Source: Paenibacillus sp. PL2-23
GTDB taxonomy: Bacteria > Bacillota > Bacilli > Paenibacillales > Paenibacillaceae
Direction: 5' to 3'
Assembly (NCBI RefSeq): GCF_040834005.1
Contig: NZ_CP162129.1
Span: 2,566,001-2,630,000 of the forward strand
Length of the DNA: 64,000 nucleotides
Both the position numbers and the translations under genes were made by a program. A model generated the notes under the pieces. It was not told where the DNA came from, did no database searches, and saw only the letters and a program-made list of their open reading frames with translations. This document shows, one piece after another, positions 52,962-61,748 of this stretch. Position 1 is the first letter of the stretch. Each line of letters starts with the position of its first letter.

Positions 52962-53516
52962 ATGAGAGTTGTGGACAAGCTGCTGCTGTTTCTATACAGC
53001 ATCGTGATCGGCGTGATCTCCGTTATCCTCGTATGCCTAGGCTTTAACTGGCTCCGAATCGAAATGGCGGCGGATGCCCTGCGAGAGATATATCAGAGGG
53101 ATGCCGTCTCCATCACAGTTGGTGTGATTGGCATAGTGCTGTTCCTGATGAGCCTGCGCTTCTTCTATGTGTCGTTGGCTCGCGGCGCGGCGAACTCGCA
53201 ATCGATTGACCAGAGGACAGAGTTCGGAGATATACGCATTTCTATGGAAACGATTGAAAACCTGGCTTTGAAGGCGGCAGCCAAAGGCAAGGGCATCAAG
53301 GATCTGCGCGCGCGGGTTCGCGCTTCAGACGAGGGACTCGAAATTATTCTTCGCGCCGTAATTGATGGAGAGCATGCCATTCCGGCTTTGACGGAGGAAA
53401 TTCAACGGGTTGTCAAAACCCATATTGAGGATATTACGGGCATTCCGGTGATGAACGTTGCCGTGTTTGTCGCCAATGTTATTCAGACGAACACGATCAA
53501 GAGCCGCGTGGAATAG
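52962..53516 (+). CDS. amaP: Alkaline shock response membrane anchor protein AmaP
   Basis: 184 residues: two N-terminal membrane helices (LLLFLYSIVIGVISVILVCLGFNWL and VGVIGIVLFLMSLRFFYVSL) followed by an Asp23-like domain (TEFGDIRISMETIENLALKAAAKGKGIKDLRARVRASDEGLEIILRAVIDGE). Proteins of this type tether Asp23 to the membrane. The ATG at 52962 is 13 bases from GGGAGG; a TTG at 52959 or ATG at 52950 are alternatives. Confidence 0.88.
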   Translation: MRVVDKLLLFLYSIVIGVISVILVCLGFNWLRIEMAADALREIYQRDAVSITVGVIGIVLFLMSLRFFYVSLARGAANSQSIDQRTEFGDIRISMETIENLALKAAAKGKGIKDLRARVRASDEGLEIILRAVIDGEHAIPALTEEIQRVVKTHIEDITGIPVMNVAVFVANVIQTNTIKSRVE

Positions 53517-53530
53517 AGGTGGTGGACTAG

Positions 53531-53761
53531 ATGTGGAGGGAGATCTGGAACACGTATTGGAAACGGCTGATCGGCGTAGCCGCTGGTCTGTTGGCCGCAA
53601 TCGTCTATTTGGCGTTTGGATTCTGGGACATGATGTTTGTAGCGCTTCTTGTGTTCCTCGGTTATTGGTTTGGCAAGCAGAAAGAGCTTTCGGATGGCCC
53701 CGTTATCCCTTGGCAGCGGATTTGGTACGCGCTGCTGGAGCGGTTCCGGCCATACCGGTAA
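53531..53761 (+). CDS. DUF2273 small membrane protein
   Basis: 76 residues, MWREIWNTYWKRLIGVAAGLLAAIVYLAFGFWDMMFVALLVFLGYWFGKQKE: two close membrane helices, as in DUF2273 proteins encoded beside Asp23 and AmaP in many Gram-positives. GAGGTGGTGGACTAG precedes the ATG. Likely part of the same envelope-stress complex (inference from context). Confidence 0.88.
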   Translation: MWREIWNTYWKRLIGVAAGLLAAIVYLAFGFWDMMFVALLVFLGYWFGKQKELSDGPVIPWQRIWYALLERFRPYR

Positions 53762-53873
53762 TGCTGTGGTCTCCTCCGTACTCCGGATTTCGGACAGCCG
53801 CTATTCGGGGCAGGGAGGAGATCATAGTTTTTTTCTGATCAAAATATTGGGCAAGAACGGATGTGGAGGACAC

Positions 53874-54317
53874 ATGAAACGGAGATTGGCAAGAGAAATT
53901 GCAGTATCGAGTCTATATCAGATGGAAATGAACGAGGTGTCAGCTGCCGAAGCGGTAGACATGCTGATGGACGAGCTTCGCCAGGATAATGAAATCGGCG
54001 CGGATCCCAAGGAGATTGGGAGCACAGACGAGTTCGCGAGAGAGCTTGTGTTCGGAGTGCTGGAGCGCAAGCAGGCGATTGATGGCATGCTTCAACAATT
54101 TCTGACGGGCTGGCAGGTGGACCGGCTGTCGCGTGTTGATCGTCAGGTGCTCAGACTGGCCTGCTATGAAATCGTATTCCGGGATGATGTGCCGCCGAAG
54201 GCTGCCATTAACGAAGCGATTGAGCTGGCGAAGCATTTCGGCACAGAGGAATCCGGGAAGTTCGTCAATGGGGTGCTGGGCAAGCTGCTGCAAGAAGTGG
54301 ACGAGCTGAAATCGTAA
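53874..54317 (+). CDS. nusB: Transcription antitermination factor NusB
   Basis: 147 residues, all helical: MKRRLAREIAVSSLYQMEMNEVSAAEAVD at the N-terminus and WQVDRLSRVDRQVLRLACYEIVFRDDVPPKAAINEAIELAKHFGTEESGKFVNGVLGKLL at the C-terminus are classic NusB. With NusE it binds boxA in rRNA transcripts. GTGGAGGACAC precedes the ATG at 53874. Confidence 0.97.
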   Translation: MKRRLAREIAVSSLYQMEMNEVSAAEAVDMLMDELRQDNEIGADPKEIGSTDEFARELVFGVLERKQAIDGMLQQFLTGWQVDRLSRVDRQVLRLACYEIVFRDDVPPKAAINEAIELAKHFGTEESGKFVNGVLGKLLQEVDELKS

Positions 54318-54363
54318 AGGCACAGGATTGGGATTCATATAGACAAAGGAGACGGGGAAACAG

Positions 54364-55224
54364 ATGAGCGCATCCATTATCGAAGGTAAAAAAATATCGG
54401 ACCTCATTCGCGTTGAGCTGAAGGATGAGGTTGTCGCGCTGCGGGAACGCCAAGTCGTGCCAGGACTGGCTGTTATACTTGTGGGGGAGGACCCGGCATC
54501 CAAGGTGTATGTGGGCTCCAAAGAGAAGGCATGTCAGCAGCTGGGCATCTACTCGGAGGTGCATCGTCTCCCTGGGGATACATCCGAAGCGGATTTGCTG
54601 GAGCTGATTGCGAAGCTTAACGGACAGGGAAGCATTAACGGCATTCTTGTTCAGCTGCCGCTTCCGGAGCATATTAACGAAAAAGCGGTTATTGACGCTA
54701 TTAGCGTAGAGAAGGATGTGGACGGGTTCCATCCGGAGAGCGTGGGCAATCTGACAATCGGCGACGACAGCCTGCTGCCATGTACGCCGGCTGGCGTTAT
54801 TGAGCTGATTAAGCGAAGCGGTGTAGCTATTGCCGGCAAACACGCCGTTGTTATCGGAAGAAGCAACATTGTAGGGAAGCCAGTCGCGATGCTTCTGCTT
54901 CGCGAGAACGCTACGGTTACGATCTGTCATTCCAGAACGGCGAACATGGAGGAGCTGGCGAAGCAGGCCGATATATTGGTTGTCGCCATTGGCAAAGCCA
55001 AAGCGATTGACAGCAAATATGTGAAGCCGGGTGCGGTTGTTATCGACGTCGGCATTAACCGTCTGCCAGACGGCAAGCTGGCTGGCGATGTTGATTATGA
55101 GGATTGCTTGGAAACGGCAGGCTATATTACACCGGTGCCGGGCGGGGTTGGACCCATGACGATTACAATGCTGCTTCAGAATACGGTTGCTGCAGCGAAG
55201 AGGGCTCACGGAATCGAGGTGTAG
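54364..55224 (+). CDS. folD: Bifunctional methylenetetrahydrofolate dehydrogenase/cyclohydrolase
   Basis: 286 residues. Catalytic Lys in [13 protein letters not shown] (YVGSK motif), [32 protein letters not shown], the NADP site [18 protein letters not shown] and [16 protein letters not shown] identify FolD, which interconverts one-carbon folate forms. AAAGGAGACGGGGAAACAG precedes the ATG. It is the usual neighbour of nusB and xseA. Confidence 0.98.
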   Translation: MSASIIEGKKISDLIRVELKDEVVALRERQVVPGLAVILVGEDPASKVYVGSKEKACQQLGIYSEVHRLPGDTSEADLLELIAKLNGQGSINGILVQLPLPEHINEKAVIDAISVEKDVDGFHPESVGNLTIGDDSLLPCTPAGVIELIKRSGVAIAGKHAVVIGRSNIVGKPVAMLLLRENATVTICHSRTANMEELAKQADILVVAIGKAKAIDSKYVKPGAVVIDVGINRLPDGKLAGDVDYEDCLETAGYITPVPGGVGPMTITMLLQNTVAAAKRAHGIEV

Positions 55225-55232
55225 ATCCCGGA

Positions 55233-56609
55233 ATGTCGAATCAGCCGAAAATTTATTCCATTAAGGAATTGAACAAATATATTCGAATGAAGCTGGAATC
55301 CGACGCCGTGCTGGGAGACGTATGGCTGCGCGGCGAAATATCCAACTTCACGCATCACTCCAGCGGACATATGTATTTCACGCTGAAGGACAGCGACTCC
55401 CGACTGAAATGCGTCATGTTCGCCTCTCACAATGCACGGCTTCCCTTCATGCCGAAGGAAGGGACCAAGGTTATCGCAAGAGGGAATATATCCGTATTTG
55501 AGCGGGATGGCAATTATCAGTTTTACGTGATGGCGATGCAGCCCGACGGGATTGGCAGCCTCTATCTGGCATTCGAGCAGCTTAAGCGCAAGCTGGAGGA
55601 GGAAGGGCTGTTCGCGGCGTCGCGCAAGCGCGCCTTGCCGTCTTACCCTGGGGCGATTGGCGTCATTACATCGCCTACCGGGGCAGCGGTAAGGGATATC
55701 GTGACAACGCTTCAGCGCCGATATCCTCTTATTCCGGTATATATTTATCCAGCGGTTGTGCAAGGCAAAGGAGCCGCTCCGTCCATTGTAGGCGCAATCG
55801 AGGCGATGAACCGCTTCGCGGCCTGCGATGTGCTCATTGTCGGCCGCGGCGGCGGCTCGCTGGAGGAGCTTTGGGCGTTCAATGAGGAGACGGTCGCTAG
55901 AGCGATTGCTGCCTCCGATATTCCTATTATCAGCGCCGTGGGCCATGAAACGGATTATACGATCGCGGATTTTGTTGCGGACCTCCGGGCGGCCACGCCG
56001 ACAGCGGCCGCTGAGCTTGCTGTACCGCATGTTGGGGAGCTGAAGCAGCAAGGGGAACGGCTGAAGCAGAGACTGTACGCAGCGGTGAGAACGCAGGCGC
56101 AAGCTGAGAAGGAGCGTCTAACGCGGCTCAAGCGTTCGCCGTTTTTCCTGCAGCCTAAACGTTATATGCTTGATCAGGCTCAGCGCCTGGACCGGCTTAG
56201 CGAGCAGCTTCACGTTCGGCTGCGGGGTACGGCCTCTCGTGAAAGCGCTCGTCTAGCTCGGCTGGAGACGAGGCTGTCAGGGCATCACCCTGGCGAAGCC
56301 GTTCAGTTCGCGGCGAAGCGGCTGCGCAGCGCGACGCGGGGACTCGAGGTGGCTTCGGGCGCCTTGCTTAAGGAGCATAAGCTGCGTCTTCATGCTGTTA
56401 TGGGACAGCTTGACGCGTTAAGTCCGCTGAAAGTGATGGCTAGAGGGTATGGACTGGTATATGCCTCTGCGGACGGGGAGCTCATCAAGTCTGTGCAATC
56501 CGCCGGCATTGGCCAGCAGTTGACGGTGAAGCTGTCAGATGGTCAGCTTCATTGCAGCGTACATTCAATTGAAGGAGGAAGCGGCGATGAAACCGGATCA
56601 GCTCAATGA
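55233..56609 (+). CDS. xseA: Exodeoxyribonuclease VII large subunit
   Basis: 458 residues. N-terminal OB fold (YSIKELNKYIRMKLESDAVLGDVWLRGEISNFTHHSSGHMYFTLKD), then the catalytic domain with IGVITSPTGAAVRDIVTTLQRRYP, IVGRGGGSLEELWAFNEETVARAI and SAVGHETDYTIADFVADLRAATPTAAAE, and a long coiled coil for XseB binding. The ATG at 55233 has GAGGTG 11 bases upstream. It overlaps xseB by 23 bases. Confidence 0.97.
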   Translation: MSNQPKIYSIKELNKYIRMKLESDAVLGDVWLRGEISNFTHHSSGHMYFTLKDSDSRLKCVMFASHNARLPFMPKEGTKVIARGNISVFERDGNYQFYVMAMQPDGIGSLYLAFEQLKRKLEEEGLFAASRKRALPSYPGAIGVITSPTGAAVRDIVTTLQRRYPLIPVYIYPAVVQGKGAAPSIVGAIEAMNRFAACDVLIVGRGGGSLEELWAFNEETVARAIAASDIPIISAVGHETDYTIADFVADLRAATPTAAAELAVPHVGELKQQGERLKQRLYAAVRTQAQAEKERLTRLKRSPFFLQPKRYMLDQAQRLDRLSEQLHVRLRGTASRESARLARLETRLSGHHPGEAVQFAAKRLRSATRGLEVASGALLKEHKLRLHAVMGQLDALSPLKVMARGYGLVYASADGELIKSVQSAGIGQQLTVKLSDGQLHCSVHSIEGGSGDETGSAQ

Positions 56610-56841
56610 GCTTAGCTTCGAGGAAGCGATGCAGCGACTTGAAGGCATCGTGGCAAAGCTGGAGAATGGAGACGTGCCACTGGAGACGGCGATTGATTTG
56701 TTCCAGGAGGGAATGCAGCTTTCGCGTCTGTGCGGAGGCAAGCTGGAGCAGGTTGAAAGCAAAATCGAGCTGCTGATGGAAACCGAAAACGGCTTCCAGA
56801 AAAAACCGTTTGTTGCGGCAAACGAGGATAAAGGGGAATAA
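56587..56841 (+). CDS. xseB: Exodeoxyribonuclease VII small subunit
   Basis: 84 residues; LSFEEAMQRLEGIVAKLENGDVPLETAIDLFQEGMQLSRLCGGKLEQVESKIELL is the typical two-helix hairpin. Several copies coat the XseA coiled coil. GAAGGAGGAAGCGGCG precedes the ATG at 56587, which lies within xseA. It is followed by ispA after 2 bases. Confidence 0.96.
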   Translation: MKPDQLNELSFEEAMQRLEGIVAKLENGDVPLETAIDLFQEGMQLSRLCGGKLEQVESKIELLMETENGFQKKPFVAANEDKGE

Positions 56842-56843
56842 CT

Positions 56844-57758
56844 TTGGACGTTGGCGTTGGCATTCGCGAATATTTGAAGACATGTGCAGAAGCGACGGAA
56901 ACGGCGCTGAAATCCTCAATTCCAGCTCAATGGGACGTGCCCTCCGCGTTGCGGGAAGCAATGTTGTATTCGCTGGAAGCCGGTGGCAAGCGGATACGTC
57001 CCGCGCTTGTGCTTACCGCCGCCCAGGCGGTGAAGGGAGCCCCGCAGTCATGGGAGGCGGCGCTGCCTGTCGCGTGCGCGGTGGAATATATACATACTTA
57101 TTCTCTCATTCATGATGATCTGCCCGCCATGGACGATGATGATTACCGGCGCGGCAAGCTGACAAACCATAAGGTGTTCGGAGAAGCGATGGCGATACTG
57201 GCGGGCGACGCGCTGCTTACACACGCGTTCCGTCTCATACCGCAAGCAGCCCGGGTTCACGGGGTCTCAGCCGATACCGCACTGGCCATTGTGGAGGAGC
57301 TGTCGACTTACGCCGGAGCTTCAGGCATGGTTGGCGGTCAGGCGGCCGACATGCTGGGCGAGCAAGGCATTACGACAGTAGAGCAGCTGGAGTATATCCA
57401 TCTTCATAAAACAAGCGATCTCATTGTGTTTTCCGTGAAGGCGGGGGCTCGAATTGGCGGAGCGACAGATAGACAGCTGGAGCTCCTTGCTCTGTATGCC
57501 CGCAATATCGGACTGGCCTTCCAGATTCAGGACGATATTCTGGATCTCATCGGAGACGAAGCGAAGCTTGGGAAGCGGGTGAACAGTGATGTTGCCCAGG
57601 AGAAGGTCACTTATCCCTACTTGATCGGTCTGGATGCCAGCAAGGCTGCGGTGGCCCGTCTGACGAATGAAGCCAAGGATGCCATTGCGGAAGCAGGACT
57701 TGCCGAGCCGCATCGGCTTGGACAGATTGCCGATTACTTGGTGCAACGCGACCATTGA
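56844..57758 (+). CDS. ispA: Farnesyl diphosphate synthase (short-chain polyprenyl synthetase)
   Basis: 304 residues. The first Asp-rich motif is in YSLIHDDLPAMDDDDYRRGK and the second in FQIQDDILDLIGD; GGKRIRPALVLTAAQ binds IPP. It makes FPP for quinones and undecaprenyl carriers. The start is a TTG at 56844 behind AAAGGGGAATAAC, two bases after the xseB stop, so translation is probably coupled. Confidence 0.95.
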   Translation: MDVGVGIREYLKTCAEATETALKSSIPAQWDVPSALREAMLYSLEAGGKRIRPALVLTAAQAVKGAPQSWEAALPVACAVEYIHTYSLIHDDLPAMDDDDYRRGKLTNHKVFGEAMAILAGDALLTHAFRLIPQAARVHGVSADTALAIVEELSTYAGASGMVGGQAADMLGEQGITTVEQLEYIHLHKTSDLIVFSVKAGARIGGATDRQLELLALYARNIGLAFQIQDDILDLIGDEAKLGKRVNSDVAQEKVTYPYLIGLDASKAAVARLTNEAKDAIAEAGLAEPHRLGQIADYLVQRDH

Positions 57759-57785
57759 TCCTCGCGTATAGAAGGTTGCGGTTCT

Positions 57786-57814
57786 TTGGTATGCGGCCGC
57801 AATTATGCTATAAT
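57786..57814 (+). promoter_or_regulatory. Sigma-A promoter of dxs
   Basis: TTGGTA (57786-57791), a 17-bp spacer and TATAAT (57809-57814) with an extended TGC before the -10. Transcription begins near 57821, about 68 bp before the GTG. Confidence 0.72.
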
Positions 57815-57888
57815 AGGTAAAATGTAGACGTTTCATGGACGACAGTAAGCTGAGGTCGTTCTGTACAGCGGAAAGCGAGGAAAGCAAC

Positions 57889-59787
57889 GTGCTGCTGAAT
57901 CAAATTAACGGACCACTCGACTTAAAGGATTTGTCGATCGCCCAGCTCGAGCAGGCGGCTGAAGAAATCAGGCAATTTCTGATCGAGAAGCTGTCGGTTA
58001 CGGGCGGCCATCTGGCCCCGAATCTGGGCGTCGTGGAATTAACCTTGGCGATGCATTATTTGTTCAATAGTCCCGAAGATAAGTTTATATATGATGTGGG
58101 CCATCAATCCTATGTGCACAAGATTTTGACGGGCCGCAAGGATCAATTCGATACGCTGCGCAAATACAAAGGCTTGTGCGGGTTTGTGAAGCGTGCGGAA
58201 AGCGAGCATGACGTCTGGGAGGCCGGACACAGCTCGACGTCGCTGTCCGCCGCAATGGGCATGGCGCTGGCCAGAGATCTGAAGGGCGGCAGCAATCGTG
58301 TTGTCGCGGTTATTGGCGATGGTGCATTAACAGGCGGAATGGCGCTTGAGGCGCTTAACCATATCGGTCACGAGAAGCGGAACATGATCGTCATACTGAA
58401 TGACAATGAGATGTCAATCGCTCCGAACGTAGGCGCGCTGCATCATTATTTAGGCAAGATCAGAACGGATCGCCATTATCAGAAGGCAAAGGATGAGCTT
58501 CAGCATCTGCTGAACAAAATACCGGCGATTGGCGGCAAGCTGGCGAAGACAGCGGAGCGGTTCAAGGACAGCTTAAAATATTTGCTGGTCAGCGGCATTT
58601 TGTTCGAGCAATTCGGATTAACTTATCTAGGTCCTGTAGACGGACATGACTTGGAGGGCTTGCTCGACATTCTGAAGCAGGCAGATACAGTGCAGGGACC
58701 GGTGCTTGTTCATGTTCTGACGATTAAGGGCAAGGGCTACAAGCCTGCCGAGATTGACTCCCACAAATGGCACGGCGCGACGCCGTACAAGATTGAATCC
58801 GGACAAATGGTAAAGGCCGTAGGTCCGCCGATGTATACGACGATATTCGGCGATATGCTCATTGAGCTTGCCGACAAGGACGATCGCATTGTAGCGATTA
58901 CGCCGGCTATGCCTGGCGGCTCGGGCTTGATGGATTTTGCCGCCAAATATCCCCACCGGATGATTGATGTTGGCATTGCGGAGCAGCATGCGGCGACGTT
59001 ATCCGCAGCCATGGCTATGGAAGGCCTTAAGCCGGTGTACGCTGTATATTCCACATTCCTGCAGCGCGCTTACGATCAAGTCGTACACGATATTTGCAGG
59101 CAGAACGCCAATGTCGTGTTTGCGATTGACAGGGCGGGCTTCGTTGGCCCAGACGGCGAGACGCATCACGGGGTATATGATATCGCGTTTCTGCGCCATG
59201 TGCCCAATCTCGTGCTGATGATGCCCAAGGATGAAAACGAGCTCAGACGTATGATGAAGACGGCTGTCGATTATAATGACGGACCGATTGCGGTCAGATA
59301 TCCCCGTATTCATGGTGTAGGCGTGGAGCTGGAGGCCGACCCGCAGCCCATTCCCATTGGCACTTGGGAGACGATTCGCTCAGGCGATACGTACGCGATT
59401 TTGGCGCTTGGCCCCATGATTGAAGTGGCGGAGCAAGCGGCTGAGGTGCTGAAACGGGAGGGGCTCAGCGCAGAGGTGGTCAATGCGCGCTTTATTAAGC
59501 CTCTGGATGAAGCTATGCTGGACCGAATTGCCGATGAAGGGAAAAAGGTGTTAGTGCTGGAAGAAAGCTCCCAGCAGGGCGGCTTTGGCAGCGCTGTGCT
59601 GGAATATTATTCACAGCGCAGCAGCTTTGATGTGCAAGTCAAAATTATGGGCGTGCCGGATCTGTTCGTGGAGCATGGCTCCATCGCGCAGCAGCGCGAG
59701 GAAGTCGGCTTAACGTCAGAACGTGTTGTGAGCGAGCTTCGCGGCATGATGCCCCGCATGATGAAACGCGCCACAGGGCATTCTTAG
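57889..59787 (+). CDS. dxs: 1-deoxy-D-xylulose-5-phosphate synthase
   Basis: First enzyme of the MEP isoprenoid pathway. 632 residues, the usual length, from the GTG at 57889 (behind GCGAGGAAAGC); the frame also opens at 57835 without a good site. It has the ThDP motif [37 protein letters not shown], the [14 protein letters not shown] block and the pyrimidine-binding [40 protein letters not shown]. It is adjacent to ispA, as in many Firmicutes. Confidence 0.97.
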   Translation: MLLNQINGPLDLKDLSIAQLEQAAEEIRQFLIEKLSVTGGHLAPNLGVVELTLAMHYLFNSPEDKFIYDVGHQSYVHKILTGRKDQFDTLRKYKGLCGFVKRAESEHDVWEAGHSSTSLSAAMGMALARDLKGGSNRVVAVIGDGALTGGMALEALNHIGHEKRNMIVILNDNEMSIAPNVGALHHYLGKIRTDRHYQKAKDELQHLLNKIPAIGGKLAKTAERFKDSLKYLLVSGILFEQFGLTYLGPVDGHDLEGLLDILKQADTVQGPVLVHVLTIKGKGYKPAEIDSHKWHGATPYKIESGQMVKAVGPPMYTTIFGDMLIELADKDDRIVAITPAMPGGSGLMDFAAKYPHRMIDVGIAEQHAATLSAAMAMEGLKPVYAVYSTFLQRAYDQVVHDICRQNANVVFAIDRAGFVGPDGETHHGVYDIAFLRHVPNLVLMMPKDENELRRMMKTAVDYNDGPIAVRYPRIHGVGVELEADPQPIPIGTWETIRSGDTYAILALGPMIEVAEQAAEVLKREGLSAEVVNARFIKPLDEAMLDRIADEGKKVLVLEESSQQGGFGSAVLEYYSQRSSFDVQVKIMGVPDLFVEHGSIAQQREEVGLTSERVVSELRGMMPRMMKRATGHS

Positions 59788-59800
59788 GACGCAAGGGAGC

Positions 59801-60628
59801 ATGATGACAACGGCCGGTAAAGAACGTATTGATGTATTGCTGGTGGAACGCGGTTTTTTCGACAGCAGGGAAAAAGCCAAGAAGGCGCTGATGGCAGGTC
59901 TTGTGCTCGTGGATAACGAGCCGATTGACAAAAGCGGGATGAAGGTGCCGCGCCTTGCCGATATTAAGGTAAAGGGCGCGCTTCATCCTTATGTCAGCCG
60001 TGGCGGCTTGAAGCTGGAGAAAGCGATTAAGGTGTTCGGTCTCGATATGTCGAACAAGGTGATGCTGGATATTGGCGCATCGACCGGCGGCTTCACAGAC
60101 TGCGCCCTGCAGCACGGAGCGTCCTTCGTCTATGCGATCGATGTGGGCACGAATCAGCTGGATTGGTCGCTGCGGCAGCATGACCGGGTTCTGGTTATGG
60201 AGAAAACAAACTTCCGTTACATGGAGCCGGACCAGCTGCAAGGTCCCGAGCCAGATTTCGCCAGCATTGATGTATCCTTTATCTCACTCAAGCTTATATT
60301 ACCTACGCTGTCGAAGCTGCTTCCCCCGGGTTCAAGCGTCGTTGCGCTTATTAAGCCGCAATTCGAGGCTGGCAGGGAGAAGGTTGGCAAATCGGGTGTG
60401 GTTCGCGAGCCTGCCGTTCACCTTGAAGTGCTGGCCAGCGTGCTGGGCTTCGCTGCAGCGAGCGGCTTTCAGACGGAAGGCTTAACCTTCTCGCCCATTA
60501 CCGGCGGAGAGGGCAATATCGAGTTTCTTGCCTGGTTACGCTGGAACGGCGGGGAGCTTGTCGATGCTCCAGATCAGGCGCGTCTTGCGGAGCTGGTCAA
60601 GGAAGCAAACGCGGTATTCAAATCTTAA
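59801..60628 (+). CDS. tlyA: TlyA-family rRNA (cytidine-2'-O)-methyltransferase (YqxC)
   Basis: 275 residues. An N-terminal S4 RNA-binding domain (RIDVLLVERGFFDSREKAKKALMAGLVLVDNEPIDKSGMKV) and a C-terminal FtsJ-like methyltransferase (VMLDIGASTGGFTDCALQHGASFVYAIDVGTNQL; ASIDVSFISLKLILP) match TlyA/YqxC. ATGs at 59801 and 59804 are both close to AAGGGAG. The dxs-tlyA-argR-recN order is conserved in Bacillus. Confidence 0.94.
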   Translation: MMTTAGKERIDVLLVERGFFDSREKAKKALMAGLVLVDNEPIDKSGMKVPRLADIKVKGALHPYVSRGGLKLEKAIKVFGLDMSNKVMLDIGASTGGFTDCALQHGASFVYAIDVGTNQLDWSLRQHDRVLVMEKTNFRYMEPDQLQGPEPDFASIDVSFISLKLILPTLSKLLPPGSSVVALIKPQFEAGREKVGKSGVVREPAVHLEVLASVLGFAAASGFQTEGLTFSPITGGEGNIEFLAWLRWNGGELVDAPDQARLAELVKEANAVFKS

Positions 60629-60650
60629 TCTCATAAGCTGCAACCAGGAA

Positions 60651-60690
60651 GGATGCCGATCAGTGATCAACTGTTGGCATCTTTTTCTTT
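60651..60690 (+). terminator. Intrinsic terminator after tlyA
   Basis: GATGCC ... GGCATC enclosing an AT-rich stem-loop, followed by TTTTTCTTT. Confidence 0.78.
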
Positions 60691-60722
60691 ACAGGGCGGT
60701 ACTACTTTTGATACACTGAAAG

Positions 60723-60736
60723 CAAACAAACGTTCG
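60723..60736. promoter_or_regulatory. LexA-like operator (weak)
   Basis: Minus-strand CGAACGTTTGTTTG agrees with the Bacillus LexA (Cheo) box CGAACRNRYGTTYC at 12 of 14 positions. It lies 47 bp before the membrane protein gene that leads to argR and recN. No convincing promoter was found around it. Confidence 0.3.
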
Positions 60737-60782
60737 CTTTGTGTACCGGCCAGCATTCCATGTGAGGTGGGGGATACAGGGG

Positions 60783-61247
60783 ATGGGCAAGTATGGCGAC
60801 TGGATCATAATGGGGATCGTGGGTATTCTGGCGGCTGTTTGGATTTATGGGGCATTCTATCGTTGGCTTCATGCGCCCGCTGCGACCAATGGCGTCAAGC
60901 TTGGGAAGGGCGGTGCAATTGCGGAGGGCGATCCCATTGCAGCGCTTCTTAAGAGGCAGGGGTACAGGGTCGTCTCAGGCAAGCATGTGCTTAGAATACC
61001 GGTTGAGCTGGATGATGTGCCCCTAGGCAACGGCACTCGGTTGTACATTGATTATGTGGTCGAGAACGGCGACCATACTTATATAGTGAAGACGGCAAGG
61101 GACAGAATGCCAATGGATTGGACAGCCAGCGGCGTGCGAGACCGGCTGCTCATTTATTCGCTCCTGCTGCCGGACTGCTCTGGCATCCTGTACGTGGACG
61201 GTCAGGAGGGCCGTATACGCAAGATTGTATTTCATATAGCCGATTAA
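60783..61247 (+). CDS. Membrane-anchored protein of unknown function
   Basis: 154 residues: one N-terminal membrane helix (WIIMGIVGILAAVWIYGAFYRWL) and a soluble domain with alternating hydrophobic strands (GYRVVSGKHVLRIPVELDDVPLGNGTRLYIDYVVENGDHTYIVKTAR), which looks PD-(D/E)XK- or PDDEXK-like in outline but lacks a convincing catalytic set. The ATG at 60783 follows GAGGTGGGGGATACAGGGG. It sits between tlyA and argR, where Bacillus has no gene. Function unknown. Confidence 0.72.
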   Translation: MGKYGDWIIMGIVGILAAVWIYGAFYRWLHAPAATNGVKLGKGGAIAEGDPIAALLKRQGYRVVSGKHVLRIPVELDDVPLGNGTRLYIDYVVENGDHTYIVKTARDRMPMDWTASGVRDRLLIYSLLLPDCSGILYVDGQEGRIRKIVFHIAD

Positions 61248-61269
61248 GCGACGGAGGTCAACATTCACA

Positions 61270-61719
61270 ATGAAGAGTATCCGGCAATTCAGAATTCGAG
61301 AAATTATTACCAATGGCGAAATCGAAACCCAGGATGAGCTGGTGGAGGCGTTGCGCGCCTCCGGCATGCAGGTGACGCAGGCTACTGTCTCCAGAGATAT
61401 CAAGGAGCTCATGCTGATCAAGGTTCCCGTTGCCGACGGCCGCTATATTTATTCCATGCCGATTGAGCAGCGCCAGAACCCCGTGCACAAGCTGAAGCGG
61501 GCGATGCTGGATCACTTTGCTCATATCGACTTCACAGACAACTTAGTTGTGCTCAAATGCTTGCCTGGCACAGCGAATGCGATCGGCGCCCTAATTGACA
61601 ATATGGAGTGGTCTGAAGTGATGGGTACGATATGCGGCGATGATACGATTCTTATTATTTGCCGAACCAAGGAGCAGAGCGCCCAGATCGTGGAGCGGCT
61701 TCTCGCTGTAATGAATTAA
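61270..61719 (+). CDS. argR: Arginine repressor ArgR/AhrC
   Basis: 149 residues: N-terminal winged helix (RQFRIREIITNGEIETQDELVEALRASGMQVTQATVSRDIKELMLIKVPV) and C-terminal arginine-binding oligomerisation domain (LVVLKCLPGTANAIGALIDNMEWSEVMGTICGDDTILIICRT). It controls arginine synthesis and breakdown. Position between tlyA and recN is conserved. No ARG box was identified in the window. Confidence 0.96.
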   Translation: MKSIRQFRIREIITNGEIETQDELVEALRASGMQVTQATVSRDIKELMLIKVPVADGRYIYSMPIEQRQNPVHKLKRAMLDHFAHIDFTDNLVVLKCLPGTANAIGALIDNMEWSEVMGTICGDDTILIICRTKEQSAQIVERLLAVMN

Positions 61720-61748
61720 GCAACCCTTATCATAGAGGAGGACATGCC

